Source of the DNA: Sphingomonas citri
GTDB lineage: Bacteria; Pseudomonadota; Alphaproteobacteria; Sphingomonadales; Sphingomonadaceae
Direction of reading: 5' to 3'
DNA: 38,221 bases
Assembly (NCBI RefSeq): GCF_019429485.1
Contig: NZ_JAHXZN010000016.1
Span: forward strand, 1 to 38,221
The notes under the pieces are model-generated. The model did no database searches. It was not told the DNA's origin and saw nothing but the letters and a program-made list of their open reading frames with translations. The translations under genes were made by a program, and so were the position numbers. Positions 30,362 to 37,036 of this stretch are shown in pieces. Within the stretch, counting starts at the first letter, position 1. Each line of letters opens with the position of its first letter.

Positions 30362-30811
30362 CTACAAGCCCTCGATCATCACGCCCTTACCACCCGGAAA
30401 CCGACCGATCTGCAACCTTTCTGCAACCTTTGTGCTATCCGACTGCCCCCTTTGTGCAACCCATCTGCCACCGAATTGTATCCGCCACGCTGCGCTCAAG
30501 GCGTTCTTAACATGGCTCAATCGACCCAAAATTGTCGGTTCTGGCGGCGTCCGGCCAATCCCCTGCTCAATATCCCGCATGATCTGGTTGGCCCGCTCCA
30601 CGATGAAACCCAACCGCCGTGTACCGTTTGGACTAAGCGCCCGTTGACGCACCAAAGGCGGAATATCCGCTATCAAGGTCAGCAGCTCTGCAACCTGCTC
30701 GGACTTGCCAGCATCGCTCACATAGAAGCGCGTATTATGAATGGCGACCTCCAAGACCTTTAGCGACTCTACGATCCAGAAATCTGACTCGGCCCGATTA
30801 TCATCGTGCAT
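30362..30811 (-). CDS. Hypothetical protein whose 3' end lies in an 11-bp repeat array, 149 aa
   Basis: ATG 30811 has GAGGAGA 7 nt upstream. The first 100 residues look like a normal helical soluble protein (SDFWIVESLKVLEVAIHNTRFY, KSEQVAELLTLIADIPPLVRQRA). From about residue 112 the codons are drawn from the second StbA-type repeat array, giving an unusual tail (FGGRWVAQRGQSDSTKVAERLQIGRF). Either the array was inserted or recombined into the gene end, truncating it, or the tail is tolerated. It is the last gene of the long primase operon. I do not recognise the family. Confidence 0.7.
   Translation of the reverse strand: MHDDNRAESDFWIVESLKVLEVAIHNTRFYVSDAGKSEQVAELLTLIADIPPLVRQRALSPNGTRRLGFIVERANQIMRDIEQGIGRTPPEPTILGRLSHVKNALSAAWRIQFGGRWVAQRGQSDSTKVAERLQIGRFPGGKGVMIEGL
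30411..30477 (-). repeat. Second 11-bp repeat array (inverted relative to the stb array)
   Basis: On the minus strand six units follow at 11-bp steps: TGGCAGATGGG, TTGCACAAAGG, GGGCAGTCGGA, TAGCACAAAGG, TTGCAGAAAGG and TTGCAGATCGG. The segment 30458-30422 is identical over 37 bp to 24050-24086 in the stb array. It should be bound by the same StbA-like protein. Confidence 0.85.
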
Positions 30812-30822
30812 TTACTGTCTCC

Positions 30823-31464
30823 TCAATAACGGCCTTTGGCGGTCCTCGATCGCAAGTCCGCCAGCTTTGCCATCTGCTCCGGGTAGCTGCGCCACAATCC
30901 CGAGCGCGTGAGCTTCGCCTTGCTCATCAAGTCGTCATAAAACCCGCAATCGTATCGCTTATAGCTGACTGCGAAGCCCTCACGGATCATCCGGTTTCCG
31001 AAATCTTCGCCTGTCCTATTCAAACGGCATTGCGCGTTTTTACGTCCGTAGCTGGTGAGGCTCGACGGACACATTTTCCCTGTCCGCAACGCCACATTGG
31101 CCGCTAGGCTCGTTGAACAAGAAAGCCCTTCTTGCTCGATGATTGCCGCTGCCCGCCGCCCTGCGGCACGCTTCATAGATTCCGGCTTATCCGGCGCATC
31201 TATTCCCCAAATCCGTACTCGTTCGCCGTCAATGTCGAACGTGTCCCCGTCGATGACGCGCACGTATCCATCCTCCCGCGCCGGAGGCGCGGCCCTGTCA
31301 GATGCGCGCGCCGAAGGCGCTCCATCGGCGCCAGCCTTTCGATGGTTACGCGCGTCCCCAACGGGGACGCTCATTCCCAAGGCTGCGGCTGCGATACCGG
31401 CACCCGTCACCGCAAACCACGTCCAGGCCGGATAGCGCCGACGCCGGGGCCTATACGGGCGCAT
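30823..31464 (-). CDS. Membrane-anchored thermonuclease (SNase-like)
   Basis: The 213-residue protein has a basic N-terminus and one membrane helix (WTWFAVTGAGIAAAALGMSV), a disordered linker, and an SNase domain from about residue 66: VRVIDGDTFDIDGERVRIWGIDAPDKPE with D72 and D74, then LTSYGRKNAQCRLNRTGEDFGNRMIREGFAVSY. The usual E after DAP is D93-region Asp here, so activity could be lower. Such proteins are common on conjugative plasmids near primase and kfrB-type genes; their role is unsettled. The ATG overlaps the stop of the KfrB-like gene. The domain would be periplasmic if the single helix is a signal anchor. Confidence 0.88.
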   Translation of the reverse strand: MRPYRPRRRRYPAWTWFAVTGAGIAAAALGMSVPVGDARNHRKAGADGAPSARASDRAAPPAREDGYVRVIDGDTFDIDGERVRIWGIDAPDKPESMKRAAGRRAAAIIEQEGLSCSTSLAANVALRTGKMCPSSLTSYGRKNAQCRLNRTGEDFGNRMIREGFAVSYKRYDCGFYDDLMSKAKLTRSGLWRSYPEQMAKLADLRSRTAKGRY

Positions 31465-31901
31465 TAGTCCCGCTCGGCCTCGATGTGGCGGCGGTCGGTT
31501 TGGTGCTGGTGCTGGTGCTGGTGCTGCCGATCGTGGCCGCTGGCTTTGGACATATCGGTGGCGAGGCCAGCCTTTCCGTGCGGATAGCTGATTTCGGTGT
31601 CGCGACCTTCGCGCACCGCACCGCTCAACGCGATGCGGTCATGCTGGATGACCTCGTTCGCCCGGTTCTCGCGCTGCTGCAACACATGCTCGGCTGTCAC
31701 GGCGATAATCTTGCCGCGATAGGTCTGCCCCGGCTCGGCGCGCTGCGCGCTGTTCGCCGCCCGCTCGCGAAGCTCCTCGATGTTCTCGCGCTCTGCCTCA
31801 TGCTGTGCCAGCTTCGGCGCGATCTCGACTTGCCGATCGCGCTCAACGTTGGTCCGCTGCATGGGGGCGGGTATCTCGGATTTCGACGGCGTATCAGCCA
31901 C
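31464..31901 (-). CDS. KfrB-domain protein
   Basis: The 145-residue protein has a GTG start at 31901 after GATGGAGATAGAGCC. Residues 55-105 form a KfrB-like domain: GQTYRGKIIAVTAEHVLQQ and IQHDRIALSGA. The C-terminus has a His-Gln run (RQHQHQHQHQTDRRH) that could bind metal or be a simple codon repeat. KfrB domains occur on IncP-type plasmids and in mobilisation proteins, with a role linked to plasmid maintenance and transfer that is not well defined. It follows the KorA-like gene and overlaps the thermonuclease gene. Confidence 0.82.
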   Translation of the reverse strand: MADTPSKSEIPAPMQRTNVERDRQVEIAPKLAQHEAERENIEELRERAANSAQRAEPGQTYRGKIIAVTAEHVLQQRENRANEVIQHDRIALSGAVREGRDTEISYPHGKAGLATDMSKASGHDRQHQHQHQHQTDRRHIEAERD

Positions 31902-31943
31902 GGCTCTATCTCCATCAAGCGCCGCGCCTGCGCGGCCATCAAC

Positions 31944-32246
31944 TTACGAGTTCGCCACCTGGGCGCGGGCCTCGGCCTCCATTTCGCGCACGCGCGCGAT
32001 CAGCTCGGGGGGAAGCCAGATTTCCAGCAACTGCCAATTCGCCGGAACCTGTTTCGCCTCTTTCACGACGCGCTGAACCGCAAGGTTCACGCGCTGCCGG
32101 CTGAAATTGTATGCCGCTGCAACCTCGGTCTGGCTCTTGCCATCAACCAGAACCTCGCGTGCGAGACGCAAGGTGTCGAGCGTCATGCGGCCCAACCGGC
32201 TCTGTACGGCGTCGAACTCCTCGGGGGTCATCGTCGCGCTGCTCAA
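31944..32246 (-). CDS. KorA/TrfB-like transcriptional repressor
   Basis: The protein contains MTPEEFDAVQSRLGRMTLDTLRLAREVLVDGKSQTEVAAAYNFSRQRVNLAVQRV, which follows the TrfB/KorA pattern of IncP-1 (an HTH at SQTEVAAAYNFSRQRVNLAV). The start is not certain. TTG 32246 has GGAGATAG upstream exactly as the next gene does (GATGGAGATAG); ATG 32231 and ATG 32318 are alternatives. KorA co-ordinates replication and transfer genes in IncP-1. A TGTCAA tandem at 32285-32303 lies just upstream, so it may control itself and the other TGTCAATAG promoters. I see no IncP-type GTTTAGCTAAAC operator. Confidence 0.82.
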   Translation of the reverse strand: MSSATMTPEEFDAVQSRLGRMTLDTLRLAREVLVDGKSQTEVAAAYNFSRQRVNLAVQRVVKEAKQVPANWQLLEIWLPPELIARVREMEAEARAQVANS

Positions 32247-32284
32247 CGTCCTATCTCCATCTTTCGGGCGTTCGCCCGATCCGT

Positions 32285-32324
32285 TGTCAACACCTGTCAA
32301 TAGTAGGCTTTCGTTCATTTGACG
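32285..32324 (-). promoter_or_regulatory. TGTCAA triad before the KorA-like gene
   Basis: TGTCAA at 32285 and TGTCAATAG at 32295-32303, 10 bp apart, then 12 bp, then ATTTGACGA (32316-32324), a degenerate inverted unit. No good -10 is seen at 17 bp, so this may be an operator rather than a full promoter. Confidence 0.5.
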
Positions 32325-32620
32325 ATAGCCCCAAGATAAACGCTCACTCGCTCCTCATGATCGTGTTGCAGCTTGGTCATAAGCTGCTCGACCGTTGCGA
32401 GCTTTTCGGGCGTGTTGAACTCGCGCCAATGGCGTTCGCCCAAGTCGTAGATACCCTCCAACAAGGCCCCAAGCTGGCTGATGTTCGCGATTGTCTCGGG
32501 GCTTAATCCCTGATCTTCAACGTAGCGATGGTCTGTAATCAGCTTTAGAACCATGAAGGCATTGCCAGCCTTCTTGATCCACTCCGCTTCGTACTCGTCA
32601 AACCGCGCCGTCACCGACAT
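32315..32620 (-). CDS. Hypothetical protein between primase and KorA-like genes, 101 aa
   Basis: ATG 32620 (MSVTARFDEYEAEWIKKAGNAF) has AGAAGG 5 nt upstream; the frame is open to 32650. It is helical and acidic (LSPETIANISQLGALLEGIYDLGERHW; KLATVEQLMTKLQHDHEERVSVYL). It overlaps the end of the primase gene by 10 nt, so it is in the same operon. The function is unknown. Confidence 0.72.
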   Translation of the reverse strand: MSVTARFDEYEAEWIKKAGNAFMVLKLITDHRYVEDQGLSPETIANISQLGALLEGIYDLGERHWREFNTPEKLATVEQLMTKLQHDHEERVSVYLGAIVK

Positions 32621-33558
32621 TTCACCTTCTGCTGTAGCTCGTCGTTCCAATCCTCAAAGCGGGGATCGGGGAAAACGTGTCGGACCTTCCGGCCCTGTTC
32701 GGTGTAGGCCAGCTCGGCGGCCTCGATCGCGGCACGGCCTGGTGCATTGTTGTCGCCCGCCAAAATCACCTCCTCGACCTCGGGCGGCAACTCGACATGC
32801 GCCAGCCCCCCGGTTCCAAGTGAAACCCAAACGCTCGCGTCGGGGTGGCGCTGGCGAAGGGTCAAACCGTCCTCGGGGCCTTCGCAAAGCACGATACGCC
32901 GCGCCACGTCGCCTAGACGGAGCGCGCAACCGCGTGTCTGCCCCAAGCTCAATTTGGGGTTCGTCATCCGCGCCTTTCGGCCCTCGCGATCCAGAAAGAT
33001 GCGCTGCACGCCTACAATCTTACCCCTCACGTCCTGACAGGCGGCGATTAGAGCGGGCAGGCGGGGACCGGGCTTGCCTGTCTCCTTGTCGATCCGAATA
33101 GGCGCATAGGTGAACCGGACGGACCAAGGGACCGGCCCGGTGATGCCCCGCGACCGCAAATAGATCTCGGCGGGGGTGCCGGTGATGCTGCGGGCGCTGG
33201 CCCACTGGCGAAAGGCTTCCTTCGTCGCCTCGATCCGCTCGGCGCGCTCGATCCGCTCGGCCTTCACGCGGTCGATCGGATCGGCCGCGGGCAAATCGCC
33301 GTTCGCCAGAAACTCAACCGCACCGCGGAAGTCCAGCCCGTCGATCGCGCGGATAAAGTCGATCACGTCGCCCGACGCGCCGCACCCGAAGCAATGGAAC
33401 AGGCCCTTGGTGTCGTTGACCCGAAAGCTGGGCGTGTTCTCCTGATGGAAGGGGCAAAGCCCGACATGCTCATGCCCCGCCTTCCGTAGCTTCACGCGAC
33501 GGCCGATAACCGCGCTTAGGCTATGACGGGCTTTGACCTGCTCGACGTCGATTTTCAT
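32611..33558 (-). CDS. DnaG-like CHC2/Toprim primase
   Basis: The 315-residue protein starts MKIDVEQVKARHSLSAVIG. The CHC2 zinc finger is C35, H38, C56, C59 (CPFHQENTPSFRVND... FHCFGCGASGDVIDF). A Toprim domain follows with RIVLCEGPEDGLTL near 225 and EEVILAGDNNAPGRAAIEAAE near 262. There is no helicase-binding C-terminal domain, typical of plasmid primases. In the leading region such a primase can convert the incoming single strand to duplex DNA. GGAGGT lies 9-10 nt before ATG 33558, which overlaps the SGNH gene stop. Confidence 0.93.
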   Translation of the reverse strand: MKIDVEQVKARHSLSAVIGRRVKLRKAGHEHVGLCPFHQENTPSFRVNDTKGLFHCFGCGASGDVIDFIRAIDGLDFRGAVEFLANGDLPAADPIDRVKAERIERAERIEATKEAFRQWASARSITGTPAEIYLRSRGITGPVPWSVRFTYAPIRIDKETGKPGPRLPALIAACQDVRGKIVGVQRIFLDREGRKARMTNPKLSLGQTRGCALRLGDVARRIVLCEGPEDGLTLRQRHPDASVWVSLGTGGLAHVELPPEVEEVILAGDNNAPGRAAIEAAELAYTEQGRKVRHVFPDPRFEDWNDELQQKVKCR

Positions 33559-33989
33559 TTCGGCGTACCTCCAAAGCGGATGCCCCAACGGGTGAGCGCG
33601 CCAGCAACGCCGGCATAGGATTGTGGGTGGATGCCATCGCGCGCGGGATAGGCGGCAAGGTCCATTTCGGAATCCCCGAAACTGACCGCGACCCGGTGAA
33701 CGATCAACGCGGCCTGCCGGTCGTAGGGCAGAAGCCATGCCACGCGCTTGCCGGTGATCCGCGCGCGGATCGCGGCAAGGTTACGGGGCAGGGCAGGGTT
33801 GCGCGGATCATTGCTGCCTGCGGAGATAACAACGAACGTCGCATCGACCGGAGGGACGCGCCACGACGCGATTTCGGCTGATCCGGCACCCTTACGCGCC
33901 ACAACCCTGCAAGCTGGCCCCTGCGCGGCCCTGACGGCCTGTGCGGCAAAATGGGCGAGGCTATCGCCAACCATGAGGCAAAGGATCAC
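33555..33989 (-). CDS. SGNH/GDSL-like hydrolase, 144 aa
   Basis: GTG start at 33989 with GAGGG upstream. Block I is LMVGDSLAHFAAQ (GDS at residues 8-10), block III is VISAGSNDPRNP and the last block is ARDGIHPQSYAGVA with the Asp-x-x-His dyad, so the SGNH catalytic set appears complete though the protein is short. There is no signal peptide, so it acts in the cytoplasm. Its substrate is unknown. It is translationally coupled to the DUF6884-like gene before and the primase after, an unusual place for an esterase-fold enzyme. Confidence 0.85.
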   Translation of the reverse strand: MILCLMVGDSLAHFAAQAVRAAQGPACRVVARKGAGSAEIASWRVPPVDATFVVISAGSNDPRNPALPRNLAAIRARITGKRVAWLLPYDRQAALIVHRVAVSFGDSEMDLAAYPARDGIHPQSYAGVAGALTRWGIRFGGTPK

Positions 33990-34456
33990 GACAGGCCCTC
34001 GAACAAGTCGAGCTGCGCCGCCATAGCGGTGCGCTCTCTGATTGCTTCAACCTGGGCGGCAAGCCATGCCTTTTGCTGGCCGATACCCAAGCCCTCCATA
34101 GGAACGCGACCACGCGCGCCAGTCCATGACGATAGCGGATCGCGGTATAGCCTGCCTGCCAGTATCACGACGGGGGTTCGCGGCCCGATCTGCTCGGCAA
34201 GCTGGGCGGTAACGCGCTCGCCCCATGCGCGGCGTTCGGCTGCGGTCATATCGCCAAGGGTCACATCATAGGGCGCGATCACCCGCGATGGTGCGACCAG
34301 CCCATAATGTGCTGACAGGATGAACCAGCGCCCGCCCTGTGCGGTCACATAGGCGCGGGCCTTGTTGAACCAATCCGATTGATAGAGGTCGCGCGCCCGC
34401 GCTGGCTCGCTGCGCTTCTGGCTGACACATGCAACAAGGTGGACAGGGCGGGGCAT
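33986..34456 (-). CDS. DUF6884-like protein, 156 aa
   Basis: ATG 34456 (MPRPVHLVACVSQKRSEPARARDLYQSDWF) has GAGGAA 6 nt upstream; the frame opens at 34477. The pattern LVACVSxK, ARDLYxSDWFxKARAY, WFILSAHYGLVAPxxVIAPYDxTL fits DUF6884 proteins, which I recall from phages and plasmids and which are related to parts of nucleoside-modification systems; the exact activity is uncertain. AGRLYRDPL follows. It overlaps the SGNH gene and follows ardB after 51 nt, where a CCGGGGGA/TCCCCCGG hairpin lies. Confidence 0.8.
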   Translation of the reverse strand: MPRPVHLVACVSQKRSEPARARDLYQSDWFNKARAYVTAQGGRWFILSAHYGLVAPSRVIAPYDVTLGDMTAAERRAWGERVTAQLAEQIGPRTPVVILAGRLYRDPLSSWTGARGRVPMEGLGIGQQKAWLAAQVEAIRERTAMAAQLDLFEGLS

Positions 34457-34507
34457 GGCGGTTTCCTCGTCCAGCAAAGCCGGGGGAAGTCCCCCGGCCT
34501 GCCTCGG

Positions 34508-34918
34508 TCAGTCGATGGCCGCGAAGATGGCGGGCCGCTCGGCGTGTTCGCTCGCGAAGTCGCGAAGCTGATAATAGAGGTCGGCCATCCGCTCGGTGCC
34601 GTCCTCGGCCAGCACGTTGAGCATGAACAGGGTGGCGACGATACCAGCGGCATCCGCGCTCATGGTTCCCTCATAGCCGTTGCCGTTCCACGAAACGCGC
34701 ATCGGCTTGTCGTTCGCCGGGGCCATGTAAAAGCCGCCATTCGACAGGCGGTAGTAATGCCAGTAGCCCCCGGCGTAGTCGATCGACAGTCGTTCCATGA
34801 ACTTGAAGGTCATGCTTTCAGCATGAATCATTTGCCGGAACTCGAAAAAGTCGGGCAAAACCGAAAGCCGCTTATCCTCGGGAACGAGGTTTGCGACGAT
34901 CGCGGTAGGCTTATCCAT
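34508..34918 (-). CDS. klcA: ArdB/KlcA antirestriction protein
   Basis: The 136-residue protein starts at ATG 34918 (MDKPTAIVANLVPEDKRLSVLP), with GGAG 8 nt upstream. The ArdB/KlcA signature is clear: RLSVLPDFFEFRQMIHAESMTFKFMERLSIDYAGGYWHYYRLSNGGFYMAP and MSADAAGIVATLFMLNVLAE. ArdB proteins block type I restriction in the recipient by an indirect mechanism. It heads the long operon running through DUF6884, SGNH, primase and korA-like genes to 30362, driven by the TGTCAATAG promoter with a CGGCAA-loop leader. Confidence 0.95.
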   Translation of the reverse strand: MDKPTAIVANLVPEDKRLSVLPDFFEFRQMIHAESMTFKFMERLSIDYAGGYWHYYRLSNGGFYMAPANDKPMRVSWNGNGYEGTMSADAAGIVATLFMLNVLAEDGTERMADLYYQLRDFASEHAERPAIFAAID

Positions 34919-34924
34919 TGCGCC

Positions 34925-34972
34925 ACTCCTGCGGGAGTTAGAGAAAGCGCCGGGGAAGGGGTTGCCGCCCCT
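34925..34972 (-). promoter_or_regulatory. ardB leader: CGGCAA hairpin and occluded ribosome-binding site
   Basis: AGGGG (34957-34961) and CCCCT (34968-34972) enclose TTGCCG. Downstream on the transcript, ACTCC-CGCA-GGAGT (34938-34925) is a second hairpin that would hide the GGAG Shine-Dalgarno. Confidence 0.65.
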
Positions 34973-34988
34973 CGATCCCGGCCCCTCA

Positions 34989-35041
34989 TATATAGGCAAA
35001 CTGTCAATAGCTGTCAATAGAACTGACATTATTTATTGACA
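34989..35041 (-). promoter_or_regulatory. ardB operon promoter with TGTCAATAG triad
   Basis: TGTCAATAG at 35002 and 35012, 12 bp, then inverted TTATTGACA at 35033-35041. On the minus strand the distal TTGACA (35017-35012) is exactly 17 bp from TATATA (34994-34989). Confidence 0.85.
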
Positions 35042-35042
35042 G

Positions 35043-35489
35043 TCACTCGCCATAGTTGGGCGCTACGTCGCGAACCTCGACAAACGCGATCTTCTCGCTG
35101 CGCTCGTTGCCAACAAGGTCAAGATAGACATAGACCATATCGGGAAAGACGGCGCTCCCCTTGCGCCAGATTACACCGCATCTGCCTGCAAACTCGCCGG
35201 GGCTGTCATCTGCGATCTTGACCGGCTGACCTAGCCGCAACCAGTTTGCCGCGCTGGCGAGCATTGCCGCAATCTCGTCCTTTGTCAGAAAGGGGCGCGG
35301 CTTGAAGTTTCGCGCGGTACGCTTTGGCGGCCTCGGTGCCGTGTTCGGATGGTATGTCTCGATAGCTGGTGCGCCGAACAAATCGGCCTGAACAGTCGCG
35401 ATCCGCTGGGCGAGCTGGCGCGCGCGATACTCTGCACGCCAGCGGCCATCCGGGGTCAACTGCCGCTCGGGTTCGTCCTGGGGGATCAT
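35043..35489 (-). CDS. Hypothetical protein, 148 aa
   Basis: ATG 35489 (MIPQDEPERQLTPDGRWRAEY) has GAGGG before it. The N-terminal half is basic and helical (YRARQLAQRIATVQADLF), then a Pro-rich link (NTAPRPPKRTARNFKPRPFLT) and an alpha/beta C-terminal half with a likely SH3-like or beta-barrel stretch (LGQPVKIADDSPGEFAGRCGVIWRKGSAVFPDMVYVYLDLV). The function is unknown. It overlaps the previous gene by 4 nt and is the last of its operon; the ardB promoter begins right after its stop. Confidence 0.72.
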   Translation of the reverse strand: MIPQDEPERQLTPDGRWRAEYRARQLAQRIATVQADLFGAPAIETYHPNTAPRPPKRTARNFKPRPFLTKDEIAAMLASAANWLRLGQPVKIADDSPGEFAGRCGVIWRKGSAVFPDMVYVYLDLVGNERSEKIAFVEVRDVAPNYGE

Positions 35490-35695
35490 CTGCCGCCCTC
35501 GATGTCGGCTATGGTCGTGGCGCGCATCCAACCGCGAAGCTGGCGGTCGCTGCATACCGGCACCGGCTTGGCCTCATGGGTGAGGGTGGGACCGTCGAAT
35601 AGGTCGGGCTGGTGGCCGATGATCTTCGGGGTAGGAACGTGGCGCGGCTCGCGCACGGCACGGCACGGCGGGCCATTGTCAGGCCCTCCGCTCAT
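35486..35695 (-). CDS. Small hypothetical protein, 69 aa
   Basis: Starts MSGGPDNGPPCRAVREPRH at ATG 35695, inside the end of the DUF3768-like gene (17 nt overlap), with no strong ribosome-binding site, consistent with coupled translation; GTG 35719 is an alternative. Contains QPDLFDGPTLTHEAKP, and PDLF resembles a clamp-binding-like or simple linker motif. It is mostly disordered-looking. The function is unknown. Confidence 0.55.
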   Translation of the reverse strand: MSGGPDNGPPCRAVREPRHVPTPKIIGHQPDLFDGPTLTHEAKPVPVCSDRQLRGWMRATTIADIEGGR

Positions 35696-36467
35696 CGGCC
35701 AACCCAACCCAAACGACACGGCGGGTCAGGTCTGTATTCCACGGCACGCGCGATTCCTCGTCGCTGTCATAGCGATGGTAGGAAATCTCGAACCGGAACG
35801 CCTGCGCGTCGATTGTGAAGATGCCTTCCCGATGCTCGCCGCTCGGATCGGTGTTGTGGCCCCAATCCGCATAGTCCGCGAACGCATGATAGAACCGCGA
35901 CCACAGGCCCCGCGAAACGGTCAGGTGCCGGTGCGGCTCTGGCTGCTCCGGTGTCGGCTCGAAAAAAGGCGAAAGCCATAGCAGCAGCCCCGGCGAATAA
36001 TCCCAATGCGTCCAGTAGAACTCCCGCGCCCGCGCTATGTCGTTTAAGCGCGCTGTCTCTGCGATCCGCTCGGCAACGCTCATGCTGGCGAAATCGTCCG
36101 GCTCGGCGGGTAGCGTCTTGGCAACCTCACGCCGGATATGATTTTGCATCGAGGCCGTCAGCGGGCCGGTCCAGCGCGCCCAACGGCTGCGAACCTCGTC
36201 CCGGATATGCGGGGGCAGGGCGTAGAAGCGAGCGCGAACCTCCCGCCACTCTGCCGCGATCTGCCCCCGCCGCTCGATCACGCGCCGGGTCCAGTTTTCC
36301 TCCCGGCGCTGCATCTCCTCGTCGGCGCTGATCTGCCGCGCTGCCGTCTGCGCTGCGAACAAGGGCAGGGCGTTGCGCTCTGCGACCTTCTTTCGCTCGA
36401 ACGCCGCGATCTTGCGCGGAGTGACGTTGTAGGCGTCGTGGTGGCGGGTGTGACGGGCAAAGCGCAT
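35679..36467 (-). CDS. DUF3768-domain protein, 262 aa
   Basis: ATG 36467 (MRFARHTRHHDAYNVTPRKIAAFERKK) has GGGAGG 6 nt upstream. The first 150 residues are charged and helical (ERRGQIAAEWREVRARFYALPPHIRDEVRSRWARW). The last 75 residues match DUF3768: DPSGEHREGIFTIDAQAFRFEISYHRYD and DLTRRVVWVGLADE. DUF3768 proteins are frequent on alphaproteobacterial plasmids in blocks with antirestriction genes; their activity is unknown. The N-terminal region makes it longer than plain DUF3768 proteins. Confidence 0.8.
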   Translation of the reverse strand: MRFARHTRHHDAYNVTPRKIAAFERKKVAERNALPLFAAQTAARQISADEEMQRREENWTRRVIERRGQIAAEWREVRARFYALPPHIRDEVRSRWARWTGPLTASMQNHIRREVAKTLPAEPDDFASMSVAERIAETARLNDIARAREFYWTHWDYSPGLLLWLSPFFEPTPEQPEPHRHLTVSRGLWSRFYHAFADYADWGHNTDPSGEHREGIFTIDAQAFRFEISYHRYDSDEESRVPWNTDLTRRVVWVGLADERRA

Positions 36468-36487
36468 TGCGTACCTCCCGACAGGGC

Positions 36488-36916
36488 CTAGCGGCCCTGC
36501 TCCCGTTGGTAGCGGAGATTGGACAGGGCGAGCATGGCGAGCGTTGCCTTGCGCGTGTACGGGGCCTGCGCCTCGGGCGTCATGTCGGCCCATTTGTGGC
36601 CGTCGTCGTTCGCAAGCGCGCTGGCGACTGCCTCTTGCTCGGCCCTGACGGTGTTGTCGTCACGATGGGCGAGGGTGAGGGTGAACCGCTCGCGCTGGCG
36701 CTGCAACAGGTCGGGCTTGAGGCCATGAAGCCAGCTCGGCCCGAAATCGGCATGGTTGCGGACGGCATGAAGGTCAGCGGCGTGCGGCTCGTAATGGTCC
36801 TGCCCGTTGCCCCATTTCGTCCAAAGCGCGTCCTTCCAAGTGCGCCCGTAGCGGTCGCGGAAGTCGAGAAGTGCGATCCATTGTGCGATTGTCGGGGTCG
36901 GCTTGCCGGTGGTCAT
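36488..36916 (-). CDS. Hypothetical protein, 142 aa
   Basis: Starts MTTGKPTPTIAQWIALLDFRDRYGRTW. Trp-, Asp- and Arg-rich with WKDALWTKWGNGQD and RNHADFGPSWLHGLKPD; the second half is helical (QRERFTLTLAHRDDNTVRAEQEAV). The CGCAGGAG site lies 9 nt before the ATG. It heads a four-gene operon (36488, 35679, 35486, 35043) under a TGTCAATAG promoter. I do not know its function. Confidence 0.75.
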   Translation of the reverse strand: MTTGKPTPTIAQWIALLDFRDRYGRTWKDALWTKWGNGQDHYEPHAADLHAVRNHADFGPSWLHGLKPDLLQRQRERFTLTLAHRDDNTVRAEQEAVASALANDDGHKWADMTPEAQAPYTRKATLAMLALSNLRYQREQGR

Positions 36917-36922
36917 GGCTGG

Positions 36923-36967
36923 CTCCTGCGGTGGAGATTGAGGGGCCGGGAAGGGGTTGCCGCCCCT
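36923..36967 (-). promoter_or_regulatory. Leader of 36488-36916: CGGCAA hairpin and partly occluded ribosome-binding site
   Basis: AGGGG/CCCCT (36952-36967) encloses TTGCCG. CTCC-ACCGCA-GGAG (36936-36923, minus strand) can hide the Shine-Dalgarno. Confidence 0.62.
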
Positions 36968-36983
36968 CGGTCCCGGTCCCTCT

Positions 36984-37036
36984 TATATAGGCGCGCTGTC
37001 AATAGCTGTCAATAGATTTACTATAAACTATTGACG
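36984..37036 (-). promoter_or_regulatory. Promoter with TGTCAATAG triad before 36488-36916
   Basis: TGTCAATAG at 36997 and 37007, 12 bp, then inverted CTATTGACG at 37028-37036. On the minus strand the distal TTGACA is 17 bp from TATATA (36989-36984). It abuts the stop of 37037-37699. Confidence 0.85.

Noticed and set aside
31944..32324. IncP-type KorA operator (GTTTAGCTAAAC)
   Set aside because: I looked for it around the KorA-like gene and other promoters and did not see it; the TGTCAATAG triad is the repeated motif instead.
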